A stretch of DNA of 64,000 bases from Brevundimonas sp. NIBR10. GTDB lineage: Bacteria > Pseudomonadota > Alphaproteobacteria > Caulobacterales > Caulobacteraceae. Shown piece after piece: positions 54,218 through 64,000 of this stretch. Where the stretch lies: NCBI RefSeq assembly GCF_027912515.1, contig NZ_CP115464.1, positions 1,116,001 through 1,180,000 of the forward strand, written 5' to 3'. The notes under the pieces were generated by a model, which saw only the letters and a program-made list of their open reading frames with translations, was not told where the DNA came from and ran no database searches. How positions within the stretch are numbered: the stretch's first letter is position 1; every line of letters starts with the position of its first letter. A program made the position numbers and the translations under genes.

Positions 54218-54366
54218 CCTCATGGCTCCATCAAGCCGCCGACCGTTCGGTTCGTTCCCTCCATCTGGACGCAAGCCGATGACCATCTGCTGAATCCGGC
54301 GTATGGGGCGTGACGAAAGCCGTCCTATGCGGCAGAAACGCCACGCAATATTTCAGCTCCGGATGA

Positions 54367-55548
<1,182 letters not shown>

Positions 55549-55599
55549 GGCCCGTGAGCGGCCGGATCGGGCGGGCGAGCCGCCCGTCCGGTCAACCGA

Positions 55600-56604
55600 T
55601 CAGAGGCGCGGATTGATCCACAGCTGGGCGCCGTCCATGTAGGTGCGGCCGACCAGGGTCGGGGCCTCCGACATCGGATAGAACTGGCAGGGCCGCTCGC
55701 GGAACAGGTGCCAGCCGCGGTCGCCCAGCATCTGGATGAAGTCGCCCTCGATCTTGCGGCTGTGGGTGCCCAGGAACAGCACACGGACCTTGGTCTCAAG
55801 GTCGTCGATGATGCGGGGCAGCAGGTCTTCCTCGCCGCCCTGGATGTCGATGTGCATGAAATCGATGATGTCGAGGTGAGACAGGGCGCGGGTCACGCTG
55901 ACGGCCTTGACCTCGATGGTGGCGATCGGCTGGCCGCGATAGTCGTTGGTCGCGTCGGGGTCGGTGATCGCGGCCATGCCGGCGTCCAGCACATTCGACT
56001 CGGCGGGCCAATACAGGACACTGTCTTCCCAGTGGGCGGCGGCGTGATGCAGCTTCCACTGATAGCCGTTCCCCTCGCCCTCGGCGGGGGCGTCGGCCGG
56101 GACGATGTTGTTGAGCGCCAGATGCTGGCGCAGGGCGTTGTATCGGTCGCCGTCGGCCTCGAAGGCGACGATGCGGGCGTTGGGGAAGCCCAGCCGGTGC
56201 GCATTCACCGAGCCCAGCGACACCCACGGACCCCAGCCGGCGCCCAGTTCGACGACCGTCAGGGTGTCACGGCCGGTGGCTCTCTCAACCGCGACGGCAA
56301 AGCCGACATACTCGATCGCCTCGCCCAGGTAGGTGTCGGTCGGGATCGGAATGCGGGTCTCGACGACGCCCGTGCGGTCCCAGATCCAGGGGCAGTAGTC
56401 GAGCGACACCTTCACGCCCATGGCGTCGGTGAAGCAGGTGGGATCGACCGGGGTGTCGGTCGGCATGATGGCGCGGATCCGCTCGGGGTCGTCACCCAGA
56501 TAGCCGCGGAAGACGTCGGTCTCCAGGGCGGGCAGGGCCTCTTCGATCGTCGAAGGGTGCATTTCGTGCAGGGCGGCCATCGGAAAATCGACTCCGGAAA
56601 TCAT
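55600..56604 (-). CDS. FkbM-family SAM-dependent methyltransferase-like protein
   Basis: A 334-residue protein with a Rossmann methyltransferase core: TVVELGAGWGPWVSLGSVNA is the SAM motif, ARIVAFEADGDRYNALRQHL the following acidic strand, and the FkbM hallmark LDIIDFMHIDIQGGEEDLLP appears later, with LFLGTHSRKIEG. The N-terminal 90 residues are additional (PALETDVFRGYLGDDPERIR). FkbM enzymes methylate hydroxyls of polyketides or sugars; some act on surface glycans. The substrate here is unknown. It may belong with the surface-sugar functions suggested further on at 63.6 kb. Confidence 0.8.
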   Translation of the reverse strand: MISGVDFPMAALHEMHPSTIEEALPALETDVFRGYLGDDPERIRAIMPTDTPVDPTCFTDAMGVKVSLDYCPWIWDRTGVVETRIPIPTDTYLGEAIEYVGFAVAVERATGRDTLTVVELGAGWGPWVSLGSVNAHRLGFPNARIVAFEADGDRYNALRQHLALNNIVPADAPAEGEGNGYQWKLHHAAAHWEDSVLYWPAESNVLDAGMAAITDPDATNDYRGQPIATIEVKAVSVTRALSHLDIIDFMHIDIQGGEEDLLPRIIDDLETKVRVLFLGTHSRKIEGDFIQMLGDRGWHLFRERPCQFYPMSEAPTLVGRTYMDGAQLWINPRL

Positions 56605-56693
56605 TAGGAAGGCCTCGGTGGAGGCCGGATGCAGTCCTGTTGCGGGGCGGTTGTCGCGTCAAGCCCAAAACGCCCGCAAGCTGTGGGGCGGAA

Positions 56694-57547
<854 letters not shown>

Positions 57548-57551
<4 letters not shown>

Positions 57552-58210
57552 GCGGCGGCCTTGAGCGAATAGGGGGTCAGGAAGTCGAGCAGGTCGGGGG
57601 CCGTTGCATCGACCCACGGGCCGATCTCGTGGCCATGACCGTCGCCGATCAGGACGGTGGCCATGCCGAGCGACCTGGCGGGCTGGAGATTGCGGGGCGT
57701 GTCCTCGAAGAAGACGGCGCGGTGGGTATCGATGTCGAACCGCTCGACGAAATGGCGATAGGTCGAGGGGGCGGGCTTGGGCGTCAGGTCCATGTCCTCG
57801 ATGGCGAAGACGCCGTCGAACAGATCGGTGAGCCCGATCCGCTCCATGACGCGGGCGGCATGGAAGCGCGCGCCGTTGGTCAGGACGAATTTGCGGCCCG
57901 GCAGTCCGGCCAGAACATCGGCCAGACGCGGGTTGGGTTCCAGACTGTCCAGGGGCACGTCATGCACCTCGCGCAGGAATTTGGCCGGATCGACCGCATA
58001 GTTGGCCATCAGCCCGGCCAGTGAGGTGCCGTATTCGGTCAGGAACTGCTTCTGAAGCACCTTCGCCTCGTCGGCGGGCAACCCGACCGCGTCCACCATG
58101 AAGGCGTTGATCCGGGCCTGGACCAGACCCATCACCCCCTGCTCGCGCGGATACAGGGTGTCGTCCAGATCGAAGACCCAGGTGTCGATGTGCGACAGAT
58201 CCAGCGTCAC
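57548..58210 (-). CDS. HAD-superfamily pyrimidine 5'-nucleotidase-like phosphatase
   Basis: A 220-residue haloacid dehalogenase-type hydrolase. Motif I is [11 protein letters not shown] with both catalytic aspartates, motif II is [11 protein letters not shown], motif III the lysine in [13 protein letters not shown], and motif [15 protein letters not shown]. This matches the SDT1/PpdC-like group that dephosphorylates pyrimidine nucleotides or pyridoxal phosphate. Its GTG start overlaps the argB stop and its stop overlaps the dapD start. Its part in arginine or lysine synthesis is not known. Confidence 0.86.
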
Positions 58211-59148
58211 GCCGTCACCAGTGTCCCGGCCCCGTGTTCGGTGAACAGCTCGACCAGCATGGCGTGGGGGCGGCGGCCGTCCAGGATGACGACAGCCTCG
58301 ACGCCGGAGCGCACGGCGTCCATGGCCGTCAGCAGCTTGGGGATCATGCCGCCGGTGGCGACGCCGGTGTCGATCAGCCCTTGCGCCTCGGCCACCGACA
58401 TCTGGCGGATAAGGTTGCCGTCGCCGTCCAGCACGCCCTTCACGTCGGTCAGCAGCAGCATCCGCTTGGCGTTCAGCGAGCCGGCCACGGCGCCCGCGAC
58501 GGTATCGGCGTTGACGTTATAGGTCTGGCCGTCCTCGGCGACCCCGATCGGGGCGATGACCGGCACCCAGTCGTCAGTCTCCGAAGCGATCAGGCCGGCG
58601 ATCAGCTTGGGATCGACCCGGGTCGGTTCGCCCACGAAGCCCAGATCGACCTCGTGCTCGATCAGGCTGTCAGGGTCGCGGCGGGTGCGGGTGGTCTTTT
58701 CGACCGTCAGTAGTCCGGCGTCCTTGCCCGACAGGCCGACGCCGCGCACGTCCGCCTCCTTGCCCGCGACGCTGATCCAGTGGGCGATCTCCTTGTTGAC
58801 GGCACCCGACAGGACCATCTCGGCGACGGCCATCGTGTCGCGATCGGTGACCCGCAGGCCGTCGATGAAGTTCGACTTGACGCCCGCTCTTTCCAGCATG
58901 GCGCTGATCTGGGGCCCGCCACCATGCACCACGACGGGATTGACGCCCATCAGCTTCAACAGGACGACGTCGGCGGCGAACTGTCTGGCCACGGCGGTCT
59001 CGCCCATGGCATGGCCGCCGTATTTGATGACGACCGTCTCGCGGTCATAGATCTGGATATAGGGCAGGGCCTCGGCCAGGGTCTTGGCCGTCGCCCAGGC
59101 CTGGGCGTCGCGCGCCTGATCTTCGGATTGCCGGTCGTTGTCTTCCAT
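58207..59148 (-). CDS. argB: Acetylglutamate kinase
   Basis: Phosphorylates N-acetylglutamate in arginine synthesis. The 313-residue kinase has [10 protein letters not shown], the substrate loop [45 protein letters not shown] and the C-terminal [14 protein letters not shown], all AAK-family signatures. It has an N-terminal extension with helix [20 protein letters not shown], common in arginine-feedback-inhibited hexameric forms. The ATG at 59148 is chosen, but no clear ribosome site is seen and GTG codons upstream (59187) are possible. It heads the operon with the HAD gene and dapD. Confidence 0.95.
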   Translation of the reverse strand: MEDNDRQSEDQARDAQAWATAKTLAEALPYIQIYDRETVVIKYGGHAMGETAVARQFAADVVLLKLMGVNPVVVHGGGPQISAMLERAGVKSNFIDGLRVTDRDTMAVAEMVLSGAVNKEIAHWISVAGKEADVRGVGLSGKDAGLLTVEKTTRTRRDPDSLIEHEVDLGFVGEPTRVDPKLIAGLIASETDDWVPVIAPIGVAEDGQTYNVNADTVAGAVAGSLNAKRMLLLTDVKGVLDGDGNLIRQMSVAEAQGLIDTGVATGGMIPKLLTAMDAVRSGVEAVVILDGRRPHAMLVELFTEHGAGTLVTA

Positions 59149-59315
59149 CACGCGCGGGCTGATAGCGGTGGGAGGCGTGTCTGTCACGGTCAATCGGGTC
59201 CGGGCCGCTCCCGCGACGTTAACCCTCTGTGTCAAGCTGTGCCGTCCTTTGCGCCTTGCCGAACTCGGTGCGCTTGATAAGCTGACCTCCGGGGCGTTTC
59301 AGAGTAGGAAATCAG

Positions 59316-62300
59316 ATGTTCGGCTTCGCAACGGCAGAGGGCGGAACATCGCTCGATTTCGCAACGCCTGTCGGCAGCGGCGGCGTGTCTGACGGACCTT
59401 CGACACGGGTGTTCGGCGACATCGCCAGCTATCAGACCTGTGCCTGCTGCGGGGGATTCCATACCGTTCTCGACACGACGGCGGACGATCCCCTGTCCTT
59501 CCTGAACGCCGACGATCGCGGCGGACTGGTGGGGTCGAGGCCGTCTCTGACCACCGATGCCGCCGGGGTCCAGATCACGCGCAACAACCTGCACTGGGGC
59601 TCTGGTGCCCTCGGAACCGCCGCGACCGTGACCTATGCGTTCCGCGCCACGGACCCGGCGACCATGCCCAGCGACACCTCGATCTTCAGCCAGTTCAACG
59701 CGGCCCAGATCGCCGCGACCCTGGTGGCGCTGGCCGCCTGGTCCGACGTGGCCAACATCACCTTCGTGCGCCAGGACACCGGGACGGGCTACTCGGACAG
59801 CGCCTCGATCCTGTTCGGCAACTATGGGGCGGGCTCGGCGGGTTCCGCCGCCTTCGCCTATGGCCCCGGAGATACCCGGAACACGTCGAACGCCGGCGAC
59901 GTCTGGGTCAATATCTCGCTCACGGCCAATATAAACCCCGTCGGGCTCAACTATGGCCAGCACACCCTGACGCACGAGATCGGCCACGCCATCGGCCTGC
60001 ACCACCCGGCCGACTATAACGCCTCGGACGGGGTATCGATCACCTATGCCAACGACGCGACCTATTACGAGGACTCTCGCCAATACACGGTGATGAGCTA
60101 CTTCAGCGAATCGAACACGGGCGGGTCTTTCGGAACCAGCACCTATGCGTCCGCGCCGCTGATGGACGACATCGCAGCGGCCCAGCGGCTGTACGGCGCG
60201 AACATGACGACGCGGACGGGCGATACCGTCTATGGCTTCAACTCCAACTCCGGCCGGGCCTACTATTCGGCGACGTCGGGCGCGAGCCGGGTCGTGTTCT
60301 GCGTCTGGGATGCGGGCGGGACCGATACGCTCGACTTCTCGGGCTATGGCGAGACCCAGATCATCGACCTGCGCCAGGGCAGTTTTTCCAACGTCGGCGG
60401 CCAGACGGGCAATGTTTCCATCGCCGTGGGAGCTTCGATCGAGATCGCCATCGGCGGGTCCGGGGCCGACACCATCTTCGGCAACGCGGGTGACAACCTG
60501 CTGACCGGTGGCGAAGGAAACGACGTCATTGACGGCGGTCTGGGCAATGACACCGCAGTCTTCAGCGGCCTGCGCTCGGCCTATACGATCACCTGGAACG
60601 GCACCACCGCGACGGTCGTGGGGCCGGAGGGCACCGACACGATCTCGAACGTCGAGGCGTTGCGTTTCTCGGACCAGACGGTCGCGGCACCGGCACCGAC
60701 CGGTGGCATCACGGCCGTCGGCGACATCACCGCCAACTCCATCGTCGGCACGGCGTTCGCAGACACCCTGCGGGGACTGGGCGGCAACGACGCCATCGTG
60801 GGTGGGGACGGCAACGACACCATTGAGGGCGGTCTGGGCAACGACGCCCTGGCAGGCGTCAACGGCAACGACACAATCTTCGGCGGGTTGGGCAACGATA
60901 CGATTGACGGCGGCGCGGGAACGGACACGGCTTCCTACGCCGGAGCCAGCGGTGGCGTGGTGGTCAGTCTGACGACCAATACCTCCAGCGGCACGGAAGG
61001 GGCCGATACCCTGATCTCGATCGAGAACCTGACAGGCTCGACCTTCAACGACACCCTGACCGGCGACGGCGTGGCCAACACCATTCAGGGCGGCGGCGGG
61101 ATCGATACGATCTTCGGCCTGGGCGGCAACGACGTCCTGACCGCCGGAGCGCCGGGCACCAGCGGCGGCGCGCCCGACATCGTCAAGACTGCCAGTGAGG
61201 CCAACAACACCATCGCGACAGCCGTGTCGCTGGACGGCGGCTTCGACCTGCTGGCGCGCGACGGCGTGACCAATCCCACGACCATTCCCCACGCCACGGT
61301 CGTCGCCACGGCGCATGCGGGCGTCGAATACTATGCGGTGACCGTGGGAGCCGGGCAGACGGTGCGGTTCGACATCGACGGGGCCTCGTTCGATTCGACC
61401 CTGCGGCTGTTCGACGGGGGCGGCACCGAACTGGCCCAGAACGACGACGCCGCCGACGTCGGCGAGGAGTCGACGAACTCGGCGCTCAGCTACACCTTCA
61501 CCACGGCCGGTACCTATTACATCCAGGTCGCCCTGTGGCTGACCAACGCCAACAACACCTTCACCAGCGGTGCCATGGTGGCGGGATCGACCTATGCGCT
61601 GCACGTGTCCGTGCCGGGCCATGCCGTGGTCACGCCGACCTCGGGCGGATCGACCCTGGATGGCGGCGACGGCAATGACGCCTTGACCGGCGGAGCGGGC
61701 ACTGACTGGTTGATCGGCGGAGCCGGCGACGACACTGTGATCGGCGGCGGGGGCAACGACCTGCTGACCGGGGGCGCGGGTGCCGACACCTTCCGCTTCA
61801 ACTCACGAGCGGATTCCTACATCGACACAGGCGTCGCCGACGACGTCATCAGCGATTTCCAGACGGGCGTCGACAGGATCGACCTGATCGCGCTGAACCT
61901 GACCAGCGTGGCGATCACCGCCTCGGGCATCTACAACATCGTCACCGGCACGACGGCGGCCGGGCTGTTCTCGGTGCGGGTCCAGGGAGCGGTGAGCCAG
62001 TCCGATATCCTGCTGGTGACGCCGGGCTCCACGCCGACCAATCTGTTTGGCACGGCTGCCGGCGAAACCCTCACAGGCACTTCGGGCGTCAACTACATCA
62101 CCGGCCGTGGCGGCGCCGACACCCTGATCGGCGGCGGCGGCGTCGACTACTTCGTCTACGAAGCCACCAGCGATTCCACGGCCGCCGCCCAGGACAATCT
62201 CGCGGACTTCCAGACCGGTATCGACCGGATCGATCTCAACGCCCTGAACACCACCTCGGTCAGCATCGCCCGCATCAATGGCTCCAGCGTGTTGTTCGCC

Positions 62301-63419
62301 GAGACCCCGGCGGGGGCCTTCCAGCTTGCGGCCATCGGACGCGAGATCAACGGGTCGGATTTGAACTACGCGACCACGCACGGCGTCTTCATGATCGGCT
62401 CCGAGGCCGGCGAGACCATGGTCGGGACGGGCTTCGCCGATCCCCTGGTCGGTAACGGGGGCAACGACATCCTGATCGGCGGCCGCGGTGCCGATGCCAT
62501 CTCGGGCGGGGCGGGCGCGGATATCTTCGAGTATCGCCTCGCCTCGGACTCCAACCAGACGACCGGCTTCGACAACCTTTACGACTTCCTGACCGGCACG
62601 GACTTCATCGACCTGAGGGAGCTGGGCACCACCTCCATCAGCCTGATCCGCACCGACAACGGCTCGACCTTCGTCTTCGCCGAGACCCCGACAGGGGCGT
62701 TCCTGACGACGGCCGCCAACCTGGCCGTGAACGGCCGTGATATCCTGTACGGCAACACCCACGGTATCTACATGATCGGCTCGGGCAACGCCGACGTTCT
62801 GGTCGGATCCAGTCTGGCGGATCCGATCTATGGCGGGGCCGGGAACGACATCCTGGTCGGCGGCGGCGGTGCGGATGTGTTGTTCGGCGAGGCGGGGGCC
62901 GACACCTTCCTGTATTTCGCCGCGTCGGACTCCAGCGTATCGGCCGCCGATACCCTGTTCGGCTTCACGGTCGGTACGGACAAGATCGACCTCAAGTCGG
63001 TTCGCGCCAGCAGCACGGACGTCTTCAGCATCGCCTACACCGGCGGCAGCTCGTTCATCTTCGTGGACATCGGCGGCAACGGCACCAACGACATGCTGAT
63101 CCAGGTCGCGGGGGCCACGGTCACCGCCAGCGACATCCTGTGGACGGCCGGGGCCGGCGCGCTGGAGCCGGTCGCCAAGTCCGTGGTCGAGACCCTGCCC
63201 CAGGCGGATGTCTTCGTCTGGCCGACCGAGCTCGACCTGGGCGCAGATGCCTCGCCGATGGCCTTCGACGCCTTCGACACGGACCCAATGGATGCCGCCT
63301 CGCTGAAGGGGGCCTACTGGACATCGTCGGCCCTGACCCTGCCCAGCGATCCGGACGTCGTCCTGATCGATCCGGCCTTCCACCCGGTCCTAGGTCAGCC
63401 CAGCGACTGGCTGTTGTAG
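59316..63419 (+). CDS. RTX metalloprotease of the serralysin (M10) type
   Basis: A 1367-residue secreted zinc protease. The N-terminal catalytic domain (about 60-300) has the zinc motif HEIGHAIGLHHP with His220, Glu221, His224 and His230, and the Met-turn YTVMSYF at Met260. From about 370 follow several clusters of calcium-binding G-G-x-G-x-D nonapeptides; a pre-peptidase-C-like beta domain (about 640-770) lies between them, and three M10_C-type modules fill the C-terminal third. There is no signal peptide; export by a type I system through the C-terminus is expected. The first 50 residues hold a cysteine group (C42, C44, C45) before a GGFHT motif, unusual for RTX proteins. The ATG follows AGGAA. 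Confidence 0.92.
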   Translation: MFGFATAEGGTSLDFATPVGSGGVSDGPSTRVFGDIASYQTCACCGGFHTVLDTTADDPLSFLNADDRGGLVGSRPSLTTDAAGVQITRNNLHWGSGALGTAATVTYAFRATDPATMPSDTSIFSQFNAAQIAATLVALAAWSDVANITFVRQDTGTGYSDSASILFGNYGAGSAGSAAFAYGPGDTRNTSNAGDVWVNISLTANINPVGLNYGQHTLTHEIGHAIGLHHPADYNASDGVSITYANDATYYEDSRQYTVMSYFSESNTGGSFGTSTYASAPLMDDIAAAQRLYGANMTTRTGDTVYGFNSNSGRAYYSATSGASRVVFCVWDAGGTDTLDFSGYGETQIIDLRQGSFSNVGGQTGNVSIAVGASIEIAIGGSGADTIFGNAGDNLLTGGEGNDVIDGGLGNDTAVFSGLRSAYTITWNGTTATVVGPEGTDTISNVEALRFSDQTVAAPAPTGGITAVGDITANSIVGTAFADTLRGLGGNDAIVGGDGNDTIEGGLGNDALAGVNGNDTIFGGLGNDTIDGGAGTDTASYAGASGGVVVSLTTNTSSGTEGADTLISIENLTGSTFNDTLTGDGVANTIQGGGGIDTIFGLGGNDVLTAGAPGTSGGAPDIVKTASEANNTIATAVSLDGGFDLLARDGVTNPTTIPHATVVATAHAGVEYYAVTVGAGQTVRFDIDGASFDSTLRLFDGGGTELAQNDDAADVGEESTNSALSYTFTTAGTYYIQVALWLTNANNTFTSGAMVAGSTYALHVSVPGHAVVTPTSGGSTLDGGDGNDALTGGAGTDWLIGGAGDDTVIGGGGNDLLTGGAGADTFRFNSRADSYIDTGVADDVISDFQTGVDRIDLIALNLTSVAITASGIYNIVTGTTAAGLFSVRVQGAVSQSDILLVTPGSTPTNLFGTAAGETLTGTSGVNYITGRGGADTLIGGGGVDYFVYEATSDSTAAAQDNLADFQTGIDRIDLNALNTTSVSIARINGSSVLFAETPAGAFQLAAIGREINGSDLNYATTHGVFMIGSEAGETMVGTGFADPLVGNGGNDILIGGRGADAISGGAGADIFEYRLASDSNQTTGFDNLYDFLTGTDFIDLRELGTTSISLIRTDNGSTFVFAETPTGAFLTTAANLAVNGRDILYGNTHGIYMIGSGNADVLVGSSLADPIYGGAGNDILVGGGGADVLFGEAGADTFLYFAASDSSVSAADTLFGFTVGTDKIDLKSVRASSTDVFSIAYTGGSSFIFVDIGGNGTNDMLIQVAGATVTASDILWTAGAGALEPVAKSVVETLPQADVFVWPTELDLGADASPMAFDAFDTDPMDAASLKGAYWTSSALTLPSDPDVVLIDPAFHPVLGQPSDWLL

Positions 63420-63493
63420 CTTCTGGGCAACGCGATCCGATGTCGGCTGTCGTCGGCAGTGATTGCCAGCAAGGTCATTGATCGTTAGGCATG

Positions 63494-63538
63494 AAGCGCG
63501 GGCCGGCCGGGGGGATTGCCGTCGCTACGCCCGCGCTT
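63494..63538 (+). terminator. Probable terminator after the RTX protease gene
   Basis: AAGCGCGGGC at 63494-63503 and GCCCGCGCTT at 63529-63538, 10-base arms with a 25-base loop; a short CTTTC tail follows. It lies 75 bases after the stop. Confidence 0.55.
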
Positions 63539-63574
63539 TCACATGACCGACGACCGATGGTGTCCGCTCCCGCG

Positions 63575-64000
63575 ATGACGACGATCTATTTCGACATCAC
63601 GACCTCCATTTCATGGGGCGGCGCGCCGGTCGGCATCACGCGGGTCGAGCGAGAGATCGCTCGCCGTGCCCAGGGCCGCTGCGCCTCGCCGGTCCGGTAC
63701 TGTTTCTTCCACCAGGCGACCCAGCGCTACTATGTGATCCAGCCGGCCTTCGCCGAGCGGGTCCTTGCCGGCGAATGCTGGATCGCCCTGGACGACATGC
63801 GTGGCCTGCGCCTTGATCGGTCGATCTCGGAACGCGGCAATGTCCTCGATGACATGCCGACGGACATGACGGGAGCCGAGGCGGTTCTGGCGCTGCGGTC
63901 GCGACTGGCCGATCTACCCTTGGCCGATCTGTTGCAACTGCGCGAAGAGAACCGCTTCGTAAACGTCAACGCCGACGGTCGCCGCAGCCTGGTCAGTGTC
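63575..64000 (+). CDS. Probable glycosyltransferase, N-terminal part (cut by window end)
   Basis: The frame is open from ATG 63575 to the window end, giving 142 residues. The beginning TIYFDITTSISWGGAPVGIT and RVEREIARRA resembles the N-termini of a group of family 1/4 glycosyltransferases of Caulobacterales and Rhizobiales, which open with a Y-F-D-I/V-T strand and the P-V/T-G-I-x-R-V-E/Q turn. The next part (VRYCFFHQATQRYYVIQPAF) fits too. The catalytic part would be outside. An ATG at 63557 in the same frame is possible. It would act on surface polysaccharide; neighbour evidence is limited to the secreted protease upstream. Confidence 0.55.
   Translation, partial: MTTIYFDITTSISWGGAPVGITRVEREIARRAQGRCASPVRYCFFHQATQRYYVIQPAFAERVLAGECWIALDDMRGLRLDRSISERGNVLDDMPTDMTGAEAVLALRSRLADLPLADLLQLREENRFVNVNADGRRSLVSV

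Noticed and set aside
59232..61622. Long minus-strand open frame opposite the RTX protease
   Set aside because: The repeated Gly/Asp codons of the RTX protein give a stop-free antisense frame; the plus-strand product has a full zinc protease signature.
60460..63000. Regularly spaced repeats that at first sight look like a CRISPR or satellite array
   Set aside because: They keep the reading frame and encode G-G-x-G-x-D calcium-binding nonapeptides of the RTX protein.

Overview
The window is chromosomal DNA of a high-GC alphaproteobacterium. Gene content and order point to Caulobacterales, most like Brevundimonas or Caulobacter: a PleC-type PAS histidine kinase, an AccD without zinc-ribbon cysteines, a trpF-trpB-trpA-accD order, groES-groEL behind a CIRCE operator, PhaR, and EcfG-type stress promoters. 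This assignment rests on protein resemblance; no rRNA or tRNA gene is present to confirm it. Genes are dense on both strands, with many ATGA or GTGA overlaps and few gaps above 250 bases.

Layout. 1-9.7 kb: 3' part of a DinG-type helicase, a CtpA-type protease, a divergent polysaccharide deacetylase, fructose-bisphosphatase, a GDT1-family Mn exporter behind a recognisable yybP-ykoY manganese riboswitch, two flavoproteins, a GreA/GreB-like factor and an unknown protein. 9.8-16.3 kb: the PleC-like kinase, a hydrolase, an acetyltransferase, trpS and an aldo/keto reductase-like protein. 16.4-17.6 kb: a small envelope-stress cluster (DUF883, holin-like and DUF1328 proteins) with two EcfG-type promoters (GGAAC-N16-CGTT).

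17.7-22.9 kb is the most interesting part: a compact iron/redox block lying between a truncated copy of the groEL 3' end (17.7 kb) and the intact groEL (22.87 kb). It holds a periplasmic ferritin-like protein, a PepSY protein, two cytochrome b561-type membrane proteins, an OmpR-type response regulator with its kinase, and a VIT/CCC1 metal transporter. GTCAG-N6-GTCAG direct repeats, all in the same orientation toward the gene, precede each of its three transcription starts, so the block looks like a self-regulated module, possibly acquired by insertion next to groEL.

22.9-31.1 kb: groEL, groES with a heat-shock promoter and CIRCE, a TPR protein, a glycine-zipper protein, pgi, and an RsmC-like/RsuA-like rRNA-modification pair. 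31.2-38.8 kb: a DadA-like oxidoreductase, then trpF, trpB, two small paralogous cysteine-containing exported proteins, trpA and accD, which runs convergently into mnmC. 38.9-41.4 kb: four small low-complexity lipoproteins and motA. 41.5-51 kb: an acyl-CoA synthetase, exported unknowns, a sugar dehydrogenase-like lipoprotein, a lipocalin, a DUF1206 membrane protein, an ABC-2 exporter pair and a DUF427 protein. 51-59.2 kb: small unknown genes, phaR, a hemolysin III homologue, an acetyl-CoA acetyltransferase, an FkbM-type methyltransferase and an argB-HAD phosphatase-dapD operon. 59.3-64 kb: a 1367-residue RTX metalloprotease of the serralysin type and the start of a probable glycosyltransferase cut by the window edge.

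Most identifications rest on visible motifs and recall of families; start codons were chosen by Shine-Dalgarno position and family fit, and several are uncertain as noted.
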